Source: Okapia johnstoni (lineage: Eukaryota; Chordata; Mammalia; Artiodactyla; Giraffidae). Taken from it: a stretch of DNA of 64,000 nucleotides. The first letter of the stretch is position 1. Each line of letters begins with the position of its first letter. The stretch covers positions 27,098,001-27,162,000 of the forward strand of contig CM044311.1 of the NCBI GenBank assembly GCA_024291935.2, given 5' to 3'. The position numbers were made by a program, and so were the translations under genes. The notes below the pieces were generated by a model. That model was not told where the DNA came from. It did not search any database and saw nothing but the letters and a program-made list of their open reading frames with translations. Shown piece by piece: positions 33,567 through 45,935 of this stretch.

Positions 33567-33841
33567 TTCTCCTAGACACAAAGAAATGCATATGTCCCAG
33601 ATTTCCCCCTTTCCCCTGGAAATAACTGGTAGGAGAAAAGAGTGTAGCCAAAATTTAAGCAGAGCCAATCAGAGTCTTTCTCTGTGATTGACAAGAATAA
33701 AGCCTAGCTACTGTAGAAGAGAATGAGGCCAACCCATGAGGTAGAGCAGAGTCAGCAGAAATGAAGATAGGAGATTGTAGATTGGGCAAGACCTGAGTCT
33801 CCAGTGCCATCTCACCTGAGTTTAGGTCTTTCTTTGAATGT

Positions 33842-34304
33842 CTAGTCAAGGCTATGGTTTTTCCAGTGGTCATGTATGGATGTGAGAGTTGGATGGTGAA
33901 GAAAGCTGAGTGCCAAAGAATTGATGCTTTTGAACTGTGGTGTTGGAGAAGACTCTTGAGAGTCCCTTGGACTGCAAGGAGATCCAACCAGTCCATCCTA
34001 AAGGAGATCAGTCCTGGGTGTTCATTGGAAGGACTGATGTTGAAGCTGAAACTCCAATACTTTGGCCTCCTCATGCGAAGAACTGACTCATTGGAAAAGA
34101 CCGTGATGCTGGGAAAGATTGAGGGCAGGAGGAGAAGGGGACGACAGAGGATGAGATGGTTGGATGGCATCATCGACTCAATGGACATGGGTTTGGGTAG
34201 ACTCCAGGAGTTGGTGATGGACAGGGAGGCCTGGCGTGCTGCGATTCATGGGGTCACAAAGAGTCGGACATGACTGAGCGACTGAGCTGAACTGAACTGA
34301 ACTG
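33842..34304 (+). pseudogene. BovB LINE 3' end: ORF2 C-terminal fragment
   Basis: Open for 139 codons (33854-34273) from [13 protein letters not shown] through [18 protein letters not shown] to [12 protein letters not shown], the C-terminal region after the RT. The terminal repeat is CTGAACTGAACTGAACTG. TGAATGT at 33835-33841 and 34303-34309 is a probable short target duplication. The CpGs and the open frame suggest a fairly young copy. It has no RT active site, so no activity is expected. Confidence 0.92.
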
Positions 34305-34479
34305 AATGTATGAGTTGCTATAGTAACTCTCCCAACTCAGGAGTCCAGTATTCACCTTTCTTTAACTTAAGCTACTTTAAGTGAGATTTCTCTCACAAAA
34401 GCTGAAAGAGTTCTGATTGGTGTATCAAATAATTGCAATTTAGAATCTTAAGGCTGAATTGATACTAACTGACAACAAC

Positions 34480-34690
34480 CAGGCTTCCTTGGTGGCTGAG
34501 CAGTAAAGAATCCACATGTCAATTCAGGAGACACAGGTTTGATCCACGGGCCGGGAAGATCTCCTAGAGAAGGAAATGGCAGCCCACTCCAGTATTCTTG
34601 CCTGGAGAATCTCATGGACGGAGGAACTTGGTGGGCTACAGTCCATGGACTCACAGGCAGTCAGGACTGAGTGACTAAACAACAGCAAAC
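34480..34690 (+). mobile_element. Bov-tA/BOV-A SINE, full length
   Basis: CAGGCTTCCTTGGTGGCTGA (head), CAGTATTCTTGCCTGGAGAA and GACTGAGTGACTAAACAACA (tail). Confidence 0.93.
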
Positions 34691-34738
34691 AGTCAACAGT
34701 TATTTACTGGTGTCCAACAAAACAATACAAAAAATCCA

Positions 34739-34930
34739 AAGCACTTTTCAGGTGCTTAGTTATTTAATAATCACAACAACCCTGCCAAGAAAGTACTTAT
34801 ATTAAGCGCTTTTAAATAATTAAGGAAACTGAGACAGAAAGAGAATTTGTAATTCCCCAGGAGCCCATAACTAGTAAAACAGAAATTTTGAATTTGAACT
34901 CAGAGCTTCTGATTGCAGTGTCCAGACTCT
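34739..34930 (-). repeat. MIR
   Basis: AATAATCACAACAACCCTGC, TAATTAAGGAAACTGAGACAG, CCAGGAGCCCATAACTAG and TTGAACTCAGAGCTTCTG follow reverse-complement MIR in order. Confidence 0.75.
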
Positions 34931-34944
34931 GAAACTTGACTCAC

Positions 34945-35150
34945 TCTCTCTCTTGACATGAATTGAGTTCTGACTCAGTCATCTAAAATTAAGTGCTTTC
35001 ATCTCTCTGAAACTTAATTTTTTTCATCTCTAGAAGAGGGATACTATTTCCTATCGCAGACATTTTTGTAGAAATTGAAAGATATTAAGCTTATGAAAGC
35101 ATTTTGGAAACTGCCTAGCACTAGAAAATTGTCAGTTCATATTATAAAAT
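34945..35150 (+). repeat. Possible MIR, opposite orientation
   Basis: CTCTCTGAAACTTAATTTTT, CATCTCTAGAAGAGGGATAC and GGAAACTGCCTAGCACTAG resemble MIR. It lies back to back with the preceding MIR. Confidence 0.45.
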
Positions 35151-35655
35151 TATAAACTACATTAAAGCTTTATCAGCTATGAATTGTGTAATTCAATTAG
35201 TACAAAATTTAATGAACATGTTATAGTCAATAATGTCTCAGAAAAGTAGATACAAGAGTCAATTCATATGTCAGGAAGCAGTTTTTAATCTAAAATAATT
35301 CTGGTGTATAACATCTGCCTTTCTTCAATAATAATGACAAAGATGACTAAGATAAAATTAACTTATATTTCAATATTTTACATTTTCAAAACCATTTTAC
35401 TTTGTTTCGCTCATTCAGCAGAAATTTTAGTGTCTTGGGAAATGAAATGTATTTACTTTTTCCCTGTCAATATCAATCTACTGCTACTGGGTAAATTTTA
35501 GTAATAAGTATTCAGGTGACAAAGCTTTATGCATCTCACTATGAAGTCCTGAAAATGGTAAATATAAAACATTTATTCAAGTATGCTTTTGAATGCCTTT
35601 CTTTCACCTCTCTTGAAGATTGATTAAGATTTTAGAATTTCCTCATTTTACATAT
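35151..35655. other. AT-rich interval, no recognised feature
   Basis: Nothing is recognised. Confidence 0.55.
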
Positions 35656-35863
35656 GCGTGCTAAGTCGCTTCAGTCACGTCCCACTCTCTGCAACCCTAT
35701 GGACTGTAGCTCTCCAGGCTGCTGTCCAGGGAATTCTCCAGGCAAGAACACAGGAGTGGGTTGCCCTGCCCTCCTCCAGGGGATCTTCCTAACACAAGGA
35801 TCGAACCCACGTCTCCTGCATTGCAGGCAGAGTCTTTACCATCTGAGCTACCAGGGAAGCCCC
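35656..35863 (-). mobile_element. Bov-tA type SINE
   Basis: GCTAAGTCGCTTCAGTCACG (tail side), CAAGAACACAGGAGTGGG and GAGCTACCAGGGAAGCCCC (head). Confidence 0.93.
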
Positions 35864-37791
35864 ATATTACATGTAGGTGAAATTAAAAGACAATATTCAC
35901 TAGAAAATTCAACCTATACATTTGGTTTCAGTCTTTGTTGTTAATGTTCATCATGTTTTTAATCATTTCTTCCTAAGTCTAGCACTTTCAGCCAATCTTC
36001 ATGCATTTTTTGTTTCTAACTGATATTTATTTCAGCATATATTAATACCTGACAACAGAACTACTCTGATTAATCTTAAAAGAAGCTAGTGGATCTTTAA
36101 TATTACTAAATATTATGATTTAGTTACAAACTCTAAATCTTATATTCACCATTAATATTTATACATGTTGAAATACCACTTAATTCTGTACAGTCCAATA
36201 TGATTGAGAGAAAATTTGGAGTTGAAGGGAGTTTTTTCTTGGCCTGCATTATGTACTGAATAATTTACTCTAGCAATGTGATGTTTTATGGAATTTATAA
36301 AAACTTTCTAATTTGATCACTACCCCTAATATTTACTTTATCTAAATCTTACAGATAATCAAGAGAACAGAATCAGGAACTTGGAGATTGTGAGCAAATA
36401 ATGTAATAAGATATATACACAAGAAACAGAACAATAAAAACAAAGCTATGAAATTAATGTATATGTTATGAAGTTACACAGTGATAAATTTGATCTTCAT
36501 ATAAGCCCCCAGTGATTGTAAAATAGTTTACTAAGCCAATTCCTTATTGCCAACAATATTTCTCAGAAATAACTCCTTTTCACATTTATATAAGTCACAG
36601 AGGTCTCTTTTATGAGAAAACATAATCAGGCAAAATAAAATGTTACATAAAATGGAAAAAAGTTATGATTTGTTTTTTAGTAGTGTGTTAATGAGCCACA
36701 GCAGAGCAATTCTTTTATCATGCTTAAAATTAAACAGATACAAGTCTAGCTGCTGATTTATACTTTCCTTCCAGGAAATTAAAAAAAATTTTGACTTTTT
36801 AGACATATGCGATATTATTTTTAAGTTCATTTGTATTCATATGACTTGGACTGTGATTTGAAGTCTGGAAGATTTGATTTCAATAAACATATTTGCCTCA
36901 ATTAAAATATCTGTATATACATGCATATTTCAAAACCAGTATCTATTTCTTTTAAGATTTTCAATGTTGCATTAAGTATAATGGCAAGGAAAATGTCCAT
37001 AGAATCTAACATAAAATTTTGTGAAGAGGTTTACTGAAAAAGTTGGCCTTGGTAGAGACTGAAGTCCAAAATAAACCAACTATTTTTTTAGCCAATGTCT
37101 TCCATTCATGCTCCTCTGAATATACACATTCTCTTCCTGGAAAAAAGTCTTGGGAAGAGCCACAGATGTTGTAGACAATTTCCTGCATTAAAAATTAAAG
37201 TACATTCACATACTTTCATCCCTTCTCTCTGGGTTTGACTCAGGTTCAGAAATTGCTGTGGTAGAGAAAGAGGGAAGGGTATATATAGTTACTTCTTTCC
37301 ACAGTTCACACCTTGAGTCCCTTTTTCCCAATCACTAGGCTGGCCTATGATTACAGGAGAGAAGTGGAAGTGAACTTAACATGCACAGAATATCTTTTTT
37401 TTAAGTTAGTACAGTTGTCACTTGTGTGTGTGCCATCTCTCACAGGTTGCTTTCCTGAGTTTTTGTGGTCAGTGACTACCCTTTTAAAGAGGGAACGGTC
37501 AGGTTACTTTTTCTGGTATCCAATGTAAGAGTCTAAAACATTTCTTTAGAATCTGGTGGCCCATCATACAAGGTAAATTTCTAAAAATTATAATGTGTTG
37601 CTTTGTGAAGTAGAGAGTTCTCAGTATTAGAAATACTCAAATAAAATTTGAAAGATTAGTTGCCTTTAGGTAAAAGATTCAATGATATTTAAGGCTTTTA
37701 AGTCCAAGCTGTTCTATGAACTACACAGGAACAGACTGGACAGATGAGTGAATTCTGATTCTGTTTGCATTCAAAATTAAGATGGTACTAG
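35864..37791. other. AT-rich interval, no recognised feature
   Basis: About 1.9 kb with no gene or confidently named repeat. Short frames (37006-37188 -, 37313-37528 +) have no domain. Confidence 0.5.
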
Positions 37792-37984
37792 GGACTTTCC
37801 TGGTGGCTCAGATGGTAGAGTCTTCCTTCAGTGCAGGAGACCCGGGTTTGATCCCTGGATCTGGAAGATCCCCTGGAGAAGGAAATGGCAACCCACTCCA
37901 GTGTTCCTGTCTGGAAAATCCCATGGATGGAGGAGCTTGACAGGCTATATAGTCCATGGGGCCGCAAAGAATGACTTCACTTTC
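37792..37984 (+). mobile_element. Bov-tA/BOV-A SINE
   Basis: GGGACTTTCCTGGTGGCTCA, CCCGGGTTTGATCCCTGG and CAGTGTTCCTGTCTGGAAAA. The tail CTTCACTTTCTAG is shortened. Confidence 0.92.
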
Positions 37985-37998
37985 TAGAAGACTATTAT

Positions 37999-38121
37999 TG
38001 GAGAAGGAAATGGCAACTTACTGCAATATTCTTGCCTGGAAAATCCCATGGATGCAGGAGCCTAGTGGGTTACAATCCATGGAGTCGCAAACAGTGAGGC
38101 ACGATTTACAGACTAAATGAA
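37999..38121 (+). mobile_element. Short BovA-derived SINE with perfect 11-bp target duplication
   Basis: Starts TTGGAGAAGGAAATGGCAAC (the TT may belong to the flank) and ends CAGACTAAATGAA. AAGACTATTAT at 37988-37998 and 38122-38132 is identical. Its internal start point is the same as at 32989 and 63287. Confidence 0.92.
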
Positions 38122-38164
38122 AAGACTATTATAATTTAGACTACGGCAGAGATGAGAGGAAAAG

Positions 38165-38350
38165 GCAATTGATATTTATTAAAGTTCTACTCTACCACTG
38201 ACAGTGATGCTTTTTTAGCATCTCCTCATTCGATATTTTTGCAGTCTGGTAATACAGCATTTTTATTCGTCTTGAGGAAACTGAGGCTCAAGAAGTTGAA
38301 TTACTTGAGTGTCTATAGGTGGTTAGTGGCAGTACTAGAATTGGCTCTGT
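38165..38350 (-). repeat. MIR
   Basis: GAGGAAACTGAGGCTCAAGA, GTGGTTAGTGGCAGTACTAG and AGCATCTCCTCATTCGATA fit reverse-complement MIR. Confidence 0.65.
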
Positions 38351-38630
38351 CCACTCATAACCAGTCTTACACTAAAATTCATGTTATTTTCACCAAAACA
38401 GTCTCCAAACTCAATATTTCTTAACCCAATGGAAATAATATTTTTACCACCAAACTATCTAAAACTAAAGGTCATGATAATACTACGGTGTAACTATCCA
38501 ATATTTAATGAAACTATTAGCCAGAGTAGAATTCCAAAATGGATTTAGCAACATTCTGGAAAATGTTTAAAGAAGAAATGTTAAAGAAGATTTCTTCAGA
38601 GGTGTTTTCTATTATTAGGAAAATCTAATG

Positions 38631-38826
38631 AAGTGAAGTGAAGTCGCTCAGTTGTGTCCGACTCTTTGCAATCCCATGAACTGTAGCCTGTCAGGCTCTT
38701 CTCTCCATGGGATTTTCCAGGCAAGAATACTGGAGTGGATTGCCATTTCCTTCTCCAGGGGATCTTCCCAACCCAGGGATCAAACCTGGGTCTCCTGTAT
38801 TGCAGGCAGACTCCTTACTGGCTGAG
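38631..38826 (-). mobile_element. Bov-tA/BOV-A SINE
   Basis: GAAGTGAAGTCGCTCAGTTG (tail side), ATTTCCTTCTCCAGGGGATC and CCTTACTGGCTGAG. The last bases of the head are missing. Confidence 0.92.
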
Positions 38827-39365
38827 TATAAATACATTATACATGATTCTAAATTTAAGTTTTCAAAATCAAGCACCTGGAACTGAATTTAGCTGATATT
38901 AAAGCCACAGTGATAGATCACTAGTGAAGACAAAATAACATATGAAGGGCCTGGGGGCAGATTGCTGAATCAGAGGACAGACTGATGAATTAATCATGTG
39001 ATACTGAAGGAAGAAATAGAATGTAAGATAATTTTCAATTGTGCAGCATTGCTATTCTATGTTCTTTTGAAAATGTATAACTAAATAAATGGACTCAAAC
39101 AAATGTCAAAAAGATGGTGAGAGCTTGAATGATCCAAGAGTCTTCTATAATACAGGAATTCATTTAAAATGCAAATTAAAATATAAAGTTCCAAATTACC
39201 TAAATAGATAACACATTTCTAATCTTATAGAACTACAATCTGCTTTTGAGCTTTAAACCCTTGACACCAGCTTGAGCCCATTGGACATATATGAAGTGAT
39301 ATCCAATGATGTCTTTAGGCATCAATTAAGGAGGCATCCATTATAAGCATTGCAACTAACAGGGA
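38827..39365. other. AT-rich interval, no recognised feature
   Basis: Nothing is recognised. Confidence 0.55.
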
Positions 39366-40890
39366 GGAAGCACAGACCCACCTACCAGCAGACGAATTAA
39401 AGATTTACTGAGCACTGTCCTGCTCACCAGAGCAAGACCAAGTTTTCCCCACAGCCAGTACCTCCCATCAGGAATCTTGTACAAGCCTCTTATCTCATTC
39501 ATCAGAGGGCAGGCAGAAAAAGCAAGATCTATAATACCACAGCTTCCAGAACAAAATCACCATCACACGAAGCTAACCAAAATGACAGTACAGATTACAA
39601 CATGCAACTCAATGAAGTCTTGTGTAACTCAATAAAGCCAAGAGCCATGTCATGAAAGGCCACCCAAAATGGACAGGTCATGGTGGAGAGTTCTGACAAA
39701 AGGTGGTCCAATGGAGAAGAGAATGGAAAACTACTCCAGTATTCTTCCCTTAGGAATCCCATGAGCAGTATGAAAAGGCAAAACGATATGGCACTGGAAG
39801 ATGAGCCCCCCAGCTCAGTAGATATCCAATATGCTACTGGGGAAGAGCAGAGAATAGCTCCAGAAGAATGAAGAGGCTGGGTCAAAGCGAAAATGACATT
39901 GAGTTTTGGATGCGTCCATTCAAGTATGACCTAAATCAAATCCCTTATGATTATACAGTGGAAAAGAGAACTAGATTTGAGGTATTAGATCTGGTAGACA
40001 GAGTGTGTGAAGAACTATGGACAGAGAGGTTCATAACATTGTCCAGGAGGTGGTGATTAAAACCATCCCAAAGAAAAAGAAATGCAAGAAGGCAACATGG
40101 TTGTCTGAGTAGGCCTGACAAATAGCTGAGAAAAGAAGAGAAGCAAAAGGCAAAGGAGAAAGGGATAGATATACTCAGCTGAATGCAGAGTTCCAGAGAA
40201 TAGCAAGGAGAGATAAGAAAGCCTTCTTCAGTGAATAATGCAAAGAAATAGAGGAAAACAATAGAATGGGAAACACTAGAGATCTCTTCAAGAAAATCAG
40301 AGGTACTAAGGGAACATTTCATGCAAAGATGAGCACAATGAAGGACAGAAACAGAAAGGACCTAACAGAAGGATAAGAGATTAAGAAGAGGTGGCAAGAA
40401 CACACAGAAGAACTATACAAATAAGGTCTTGATGACCTGGATAACCACGAATGGTGTGGTCACTCACCTAGAGCCAGACATCCTGGAATGTGAAGTCAAG
40501 TGGGCCTTAGGAAGCATTATTACGAACAAAGCTAGCGGAGGTAATGGAATTCCAGCTGAACTATTTCAAATTCTAAAAGATGATGCTGTGAAAGTGTTGC
40601 ATTCAACATGCCAGCAAATTTGGAATACTCAGCAATGGTCATAGGGCTGGAAAATGTCAGTTTTCATTCCAATCCCAAAGAAGGGCAATGCCAAAGAATG
40701 TTCAAACTACCTTACAACTGCTCTCATTTCACATGATAGCAAGGTATTGCTCAAAATCCTTCAAGCTAGGCTTCAACAATATGTGAACCAAGAACTCCCA
40801 GATGTACAAGCTGGGTTTAAAAACGTCAGAGGAACCAGAAATCAAATTGTCAACATCCGTTGCAGCATAGAAAAGCACCTTAGTACTAAA
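39366..40890 (+). pseudogene. BovB LINE with 5' region, missing endonuclease and missing 3' half
   Basis: Starts in the BovB 5' region (AGACCCACCTACCAGCAG, CATGAAAGGCCACCC, GATGAGCCCCCCAGCTC). At about 39912-39917 it jumps from the sequence preceding the endonuclease straight to RYDLNQIPYDYTVE-type linker codons (residues FKYDLNQIPYDYTVE here). The linker and RT start follow: EVKWALGSIITNKASG, MSVFIPIPKKGNA, ELPDVQAGF. Stops and frameshifts break it into frames at 39868-40056, 40429-40644 and 40654-40908. It stops abruptly near 40890, before palm motif A, with no BovB 3' tail. LINEs normally lose the 5' end, so this 3' loss must be a secondary deletion or a rearrangement. Confidence 0.88.
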
Positions 40891-41388
40891 TATTTTTCAG
40901 ATTTCTAAAAATCCACACAAAAACATTGTTTGTCCTTCGTGTTAAACAGTAAGTATACTAACAAAAGTTATGAAGGCCATCAAGTTATGGTTGAGGAGTA
41001 AAGTATTGGTAATATTCTGTATATTTGTAAAATTAAGCATCAATTATCTGCAGATGGCATGCCTTTAGTGCAATCTAACTGCAAGGTTTTAATAGTTATC
41101 ATGAGATATTTCTCACAGTGTTAATCAAAATCATTTTTTGAATGATATATTGACAAGCTAAATTTATTCCTCCTCCATGTATATCAAAAGTTATTAAATA
41201 AGAAAAAGCATATGCATCTCATGGAAGTTCTAGCTGATGTCTACATTTTCAAATGGAATCAAACACAGTAATTATATAATCCAAATTTATAATTGTTAAG
41301 TTAATAATTCACTAAGAAAAAAATCTTATACTCCTTAATAGTCATTTTATTTCTGAGATACAAATTAGCTTTAAAATTACATCATCTT
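40891..41388. other. AT-rich interval, no recognised feature
   Basis: Nothing is recognised. Confidence 0.55.
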
Positions 41389-41572
41389 TGCGATCCGTGG
41401 ACTGTAGCCTACCAGGCTTCTCTGTCCATGGGATTTCCCTGGCAAGAATACTGGAGTGAGTTGTCATTTCCTTCTCCAGGGGAATCTCCCTGATCCAGAG
41501 ATCAAACCCACGTCTCCTGTGCCTCTTGCATTACAGGCAGCTTTTTAACATTTGAGTTATCACGGAAGCCCC
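41389..41572 (-). mobile_element. Bov SINE, 3'-shortened
   Basis: Starts inside the body (TGCGATCCGTGGACTGTAGC) and runs to GAGTTATCACGGAAGCCCC (head). The BovB-like tail proper is missing on the left. Confidence 0.9.
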
Positions 41573-41867
41573 TGTTATCACACTGGTAGACTACTCAAGA
41601 TATTGGTATGTAATCATCTAGCTGTAATACAAAACAGAAAGTTTTTCTTGAAAGGTAAAATTTTACATATGAAATGAGCGAGATAAAGATATATTTTGAT
41701 CATAGATGACAAGAACCATTAGTAAAAATGTGGAGAAAAATTTGTTTTTGGTAATTATTGTTTATTATTGTTATTTATGTAAGTTGAAAATCTTCAAAGT
41801 GTAAAAGCTAGTCTTATGGCTGCCAAATTGTTTAAAAATCAGAAGTTTAAGACATGTACTGTCTAAA

Positions 41868-42050
41868 GCAATACTGTCCAACAAAACTCTCTGGAATGAT
41901 GGAAATACTTTATAATTTTTCACAAAATTAGAACAGTCAAAAGCCTCATTTGGTTATTAAACATTTGAAATGTGTAGAATACAACTGAGAAGCTGAATTA
42001 GGCATTTTATTTAACTTTAATCAAGTTCAAGTTGAAAAGTCACATTAGGC
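41868..42050 (+). repeat. Old hAT-type MER DNA-transposon remnant
   Basis: AATACTGTCCAACAAAACTC, GGAATGATGGAAATACTTT, ACATTTGAAATGTGTAG and ACTGAGAAGCTGAATTAGG follow the order of a common mammalian MER (hAT-Charlie type) element. Subfamily not determined. Confidence 0.5.
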
Positions 42051-42426
42051 TGGCATTAAAGTGTGGGTTATAAAGCTCTCTGCTCATGTTCCTCTGCTTC
42101 AATATCTCTAGTATTTCCAAGAAAGTATGGTCTGGGAGAGGAGAAATGTGATAACTTCAGAATAGCACACCACAGTTCCAGATAACTCTGACATGGCTCA
42201 AGATAACCACAGGAAAATACATTACAATCAAGTCCTGGGAAGGACTAAAATAAAGGAGAACTTAATTTATTTGAGTGCTCTAAACATGCTTCCCTGCCCA
42301 CCCCACATTCCCTCTCCCCAAACAAAATAAAACAAAAATATTCAGACTCTTCAAAACCTCGAGGCCTGAACCTCCTGAGCAATTTGGAATCAATGCACTG
42401 GAAACGCCTTTCCTTTCTGCTCACAT

Positions 42427-42489
42427 GGGCTCCCCCCATGGCTCAGATGGTCAAGAATCCACCTGCAATGCAGGAGACCCAGGTTTGAT
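42427..42489 (+). mobile_element. Head-only Bov SINE fragment
   Basis: Only the tRNA-like head remains (GGCTCAGATGGTCAAGAATC to CCCAGGTTTGATC). The body and tail are gone. Confidence 0.85.
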
Positions 42490-43192
42490 CAGACTAACAT
42501 TTGTATTTTTTCTCCTTTTCACTTCCACCCACATAATTGGGAGGTCCCATTCTATCTTTATGAAATTCTTGGATTTGTTCTTCCATGAAAACAGACTATC
42601 CTTTTCTCCCGATGGGCACTGTCAACTTTTACTTTTGAATCCTAAGTCAATGAATTCTGATGTTGGGCATCCTTTTTTATTTTTTGCTTTTTAAATATTC
42701 TCTCCTTGTCAATCTTATCTACTTTCACAGCATTCACTGTTAACTCTACACATGCATGTCTCCCTAATCTTAACCCCCACTCCTGTTCGGTCATGAGTCT
42801 AGTCCAGGATTTCTCACTAATAGTTACAACATTTCACCCTGAATGCCTCAGCACCAGTTCCAATTCAAGACATCTCAAATTGAACCTTTCCTGCTTCCAA
42901 AAACAATAATAGCAACAAAACACCTTTCTTAGTCTCTGCTCTGTTTCACTAATGATTCTAGTCAGCCATGATCAAAATTCCTATCTTTGACTCATTCTTT
43001 CCATGCTTAAAGTTTGAAGCACCAAAGTGGTTAAAATCAAGGAACTCAGATTCACAAGAAAGCAGGGCTGGACTTTACCCCCTGGCTCCTCCATTTGCTG
43101 CCTGCATAACTTAAGTATATGAACTAAATGGTTCAGACTTTAATTTTTTAATCACAAAAATCAAACTACTACTAATAACATCATTACTAGTT
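42490..43192. other. Probable ancient repeat background
   Basis: CT-rich strand with stretches (42700-43020) that loosely resemble the ancient repeat at 25.55 kb. A weak MIR-like part may lie at 43025-43170. No gene is seen. Confidence 0.3.
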
Positions 43193-43400
43193 CTAAGTAC
43201 TTTCTATCTCTTAACACATTTAGTCTTTACACTAACTCTATGAGATTGATACTGTCGTTAATTATTTTCTATGAGAGAACTGAAACAGAGAGAGTTAAAT
43301 GCATTACCAAAAGCCACAACAGTAAGCGGGTGGGATTCAATCCTAGACATTCTGGCTCCAAGATTGTAACCACCATACACACTGTCTTCCTGACAATAAC
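43193..43400 (-). repeat. MIR
   Basis: CACATTTAGTCTTTACACTA, GAGAGAACTGAAACAGAGAG, GCATTACCAAAAGCCACAAC and GGGTGGGATTCAATCCTAG follow reverse-complement MIR in order. Confidence 0.75.
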
Positions 43401-43489
43401 AACTTATCTCAAAGTGTTGTGAGGATAAAATTAGATCAAAATGAGGAAATACTTGTCAATATCAGCTGCTAATATCCTCATAAATCTCT

Positions 43490-43670
43490 AGACCAAAGTC
43501 AGAGGTACCCTTTCTTCTATATGACTTCCTGTAGCATTTATTCTTGACCCATATGACTTATATTCTGACTTGTACTATATCACTTGACAATCATGTCTTG
43601 TTACATCATATAGATTATAAACTGTTTGAAGCTAAGAATAAAAACTATCCCATGACTTATAAATATTAGT
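43490..43670 (+). repeat. L2-like fragment
   Basis: CTATATGACTTCCTGTAGC, ATTATAAACTGTTTGAAGC and AAACTATCCCATGACTTAT fit the L2 3' region weakly. Confidence 0.4.
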
Positions 43671-44963
43671 AGAATTAAAATGTCAATGTAAGTCACTTTA
43701 AAATTTCTTTTTATGACTCTTATCCGTTTCATAGCTCCTTAGATCCTAGTCTTAATTATTGTCGAATTTATGGAAGTGTTGCTTACATTGACGATTTATG
43801 CTTCTCCAATGTTTTGACCCCTTTCCCTGAGCTCATCCTCCCTAGATGGGAGTATCAGTATTTCCTAGCCCTGTTCACTTGCTGTTGAATCTAGCCTATT
43901 CCTATACCCTTCTTCACTCTATTCCTCAGCTTGGTCTCAGCTCTCTAGCGTGCCCAGTCTTATTTGTCCATACTGGTTCTAGAGTGTGCTTGAGGCCCCA
44001 GGGATTAAACACACATGCCAGGCTCAAAGCTTATATCCGCAGTCACCTGGACTGCTCACTAGGAGCTTATGTGGAGTTGACAGAAAACACTAAGTTATAA
44101 TCTATGTTCTTGTTATTACCAAACAGAAATTTTGAGAAAATCAACAGAGAGGTGCTAAACTCTTAAATGTCAAGTACTTTGCTCATTAAAAAATAATACT
44201 CAGAATTATCAAAAACTGTTGACATGAAAAATTATTTTCAATGTGTTAAAAATGTTACTTACAAAAGAATCCAATGGATGAACACACACACATACACAAA
44301 CACACCTATACATAGAAAAATGTAGGAAAGGTTATATACCAAAATGCACATAGTTTATATTCAAAACTGAGATTTACTTCTTAGTTATCAGCATTTTCCA
44401 AAATAAACATTTACTGTTCATACAACAAATATATTATTTAAAAACCAATTGAGTGACAACATGCTCATTTAACTTATTATCATTCCAGTGCTATGTAATC
44501 AACAAACTAACAGTATTTTATGTCAGTAATCTGAAGAAATAAATTTTATTTGCATGTTTCATTCCTTAAGGTCTTTCCTAACATCCATTTTTTTCAAGCT
44601 AATCTTTTATTCTTTTTTCCTTACCTGCATCAGCTACATAGATGGTTGATACAGCTGCTTTAAATGTATTCTAAATTTCACATGCAGTTTTTGTTCAATT
44701 TTTAGTTAACTATACATCTTTCTTAGGCAACCAATTTTTGCTGGTCTCTTGATTCGTTACCTAAAACAAGTTTGCTGTACACATGTGGGTTTTTTTACAC
44801 CATCTATCTAGAAAACATAGTACTCTAAAAGCAAGTTAAGTCATTTGGGTTTTGCATATGTCTTTTTAGAGAGCAAAGCTGCTCTCTTTAATACACTTTA
44901 ATGTGGCATATAGCAATTAACAAAACAACAGACATGCCCTCTATACACCAACACTTAAAAAAT
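43671..44963. other. Intergenic, no recognised feature
   Basis: An interrupted (CA)n lies at about 44281-44307. A plus frame at 43846-44100 has no recognisable domain. Confidence 0.5.
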
Positions 44964-44974
44964 TCTAACCCTAT

Positions 44975-45200
44975 GCATGCATGTGTGCTAAGTTGCTTCA
45001 GTCATGACAACCCTTTGTGACCCCATGGGCTGTAGCCCACCAGGCTCCTCTGTCCATGCGACTCTTTAGTCAAGAATACTGGAGTGGATTGCCATGTTCT
45101 CCTCCAGGGGATCTTCCTGACCCAGGGATTGAACCCACATCTCTTATGTCTCCTGCATTGGTAGGAGGGTGCTTTACCAATAGCACTAACTGAGAAGCCC
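44975..45200 (-). mobile_element. Bov-tA SINE with 11-bp target duplication
   Basis: GCTAAGTTGCTTCAGTCATG (tail side) through CAAGAATACTGGAGTGGATT to the head ending in AGAAGCCC. TCTAACCCTAT (44964-44974) and TCTAATCCTAT (45201-45211) flank it with one mismatch. Confidence 0.93.
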
Positions 45201-45211
45201 TCTAATCCTAT

Positions 45212-45935
45212 ACAGAAGTATAAAAATAAAATATAATAAATTTTGTACAATAAAAGTGGTCTTTAAACCATCATTCACTAGCATGTATATTAACACAGCA
45301 ATCCAGTTGTACAGTCTTCCCACATAAAACCAAACCAATCTGTTTCCTAAAGTGAAGTAATCCTGATGATCAGAATTTTAGCCCAGAGCACTGACCAAAC
45401 AAACATGGATAATTTGAGAAGGAGCCACGATAGTGAATATCTGCCTGCACCTCTACAAAGCAAAATGTTGTTAAGTAGAAATAAAAGAAAGTCTACTGAA
45501 ATTTAGGCAACTGGAATAGGAAAATAGGCAATGAATGAACTGCCTAAACAAATTTGTATGAGGAAAATATATATGCATAGAAAAAATTTTTAAAGGAGAT
45601 TCTAAAAAATTTGTGTAAGCATGGTTATGTCTCTCCATGGTACACTGAAAGAGGTTTGCAGTTCAACTTCTGCTACCAGCTATATTACTGATACTCTTTA
45701 TTATTTAGAGATAAGAATTATTCTATCTAAATTTCTACAGAAATTTAGAATATTTGCCCCTTAGGAACTGAGGCTACCAAAGAAAAGTAGGATATCAATT
45801 GATTTCAACCTATGTCCAAGAATTTCTGACGGAAGAAACTGTAAGTTTTGAATTAATGTATTCTTTGTCACCACTGTTTTCTTGAATAAACTCATGGAGT
45901 AAGAATCCAATATGATGAAAACACAGGATGTCCTA
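45212..45935. other. AT-rich interval, no recognised feature
   Basis: Nothing is recognised. Minus-strand frames continue weakly from the exon-like segment at 45936. Confidence 0.5.

Noticed and set aside
43846..44100. 84-codon plus-strand ORF
   Set aside because: No domain, no CpG enrichment, no splice context. Treated as chance.
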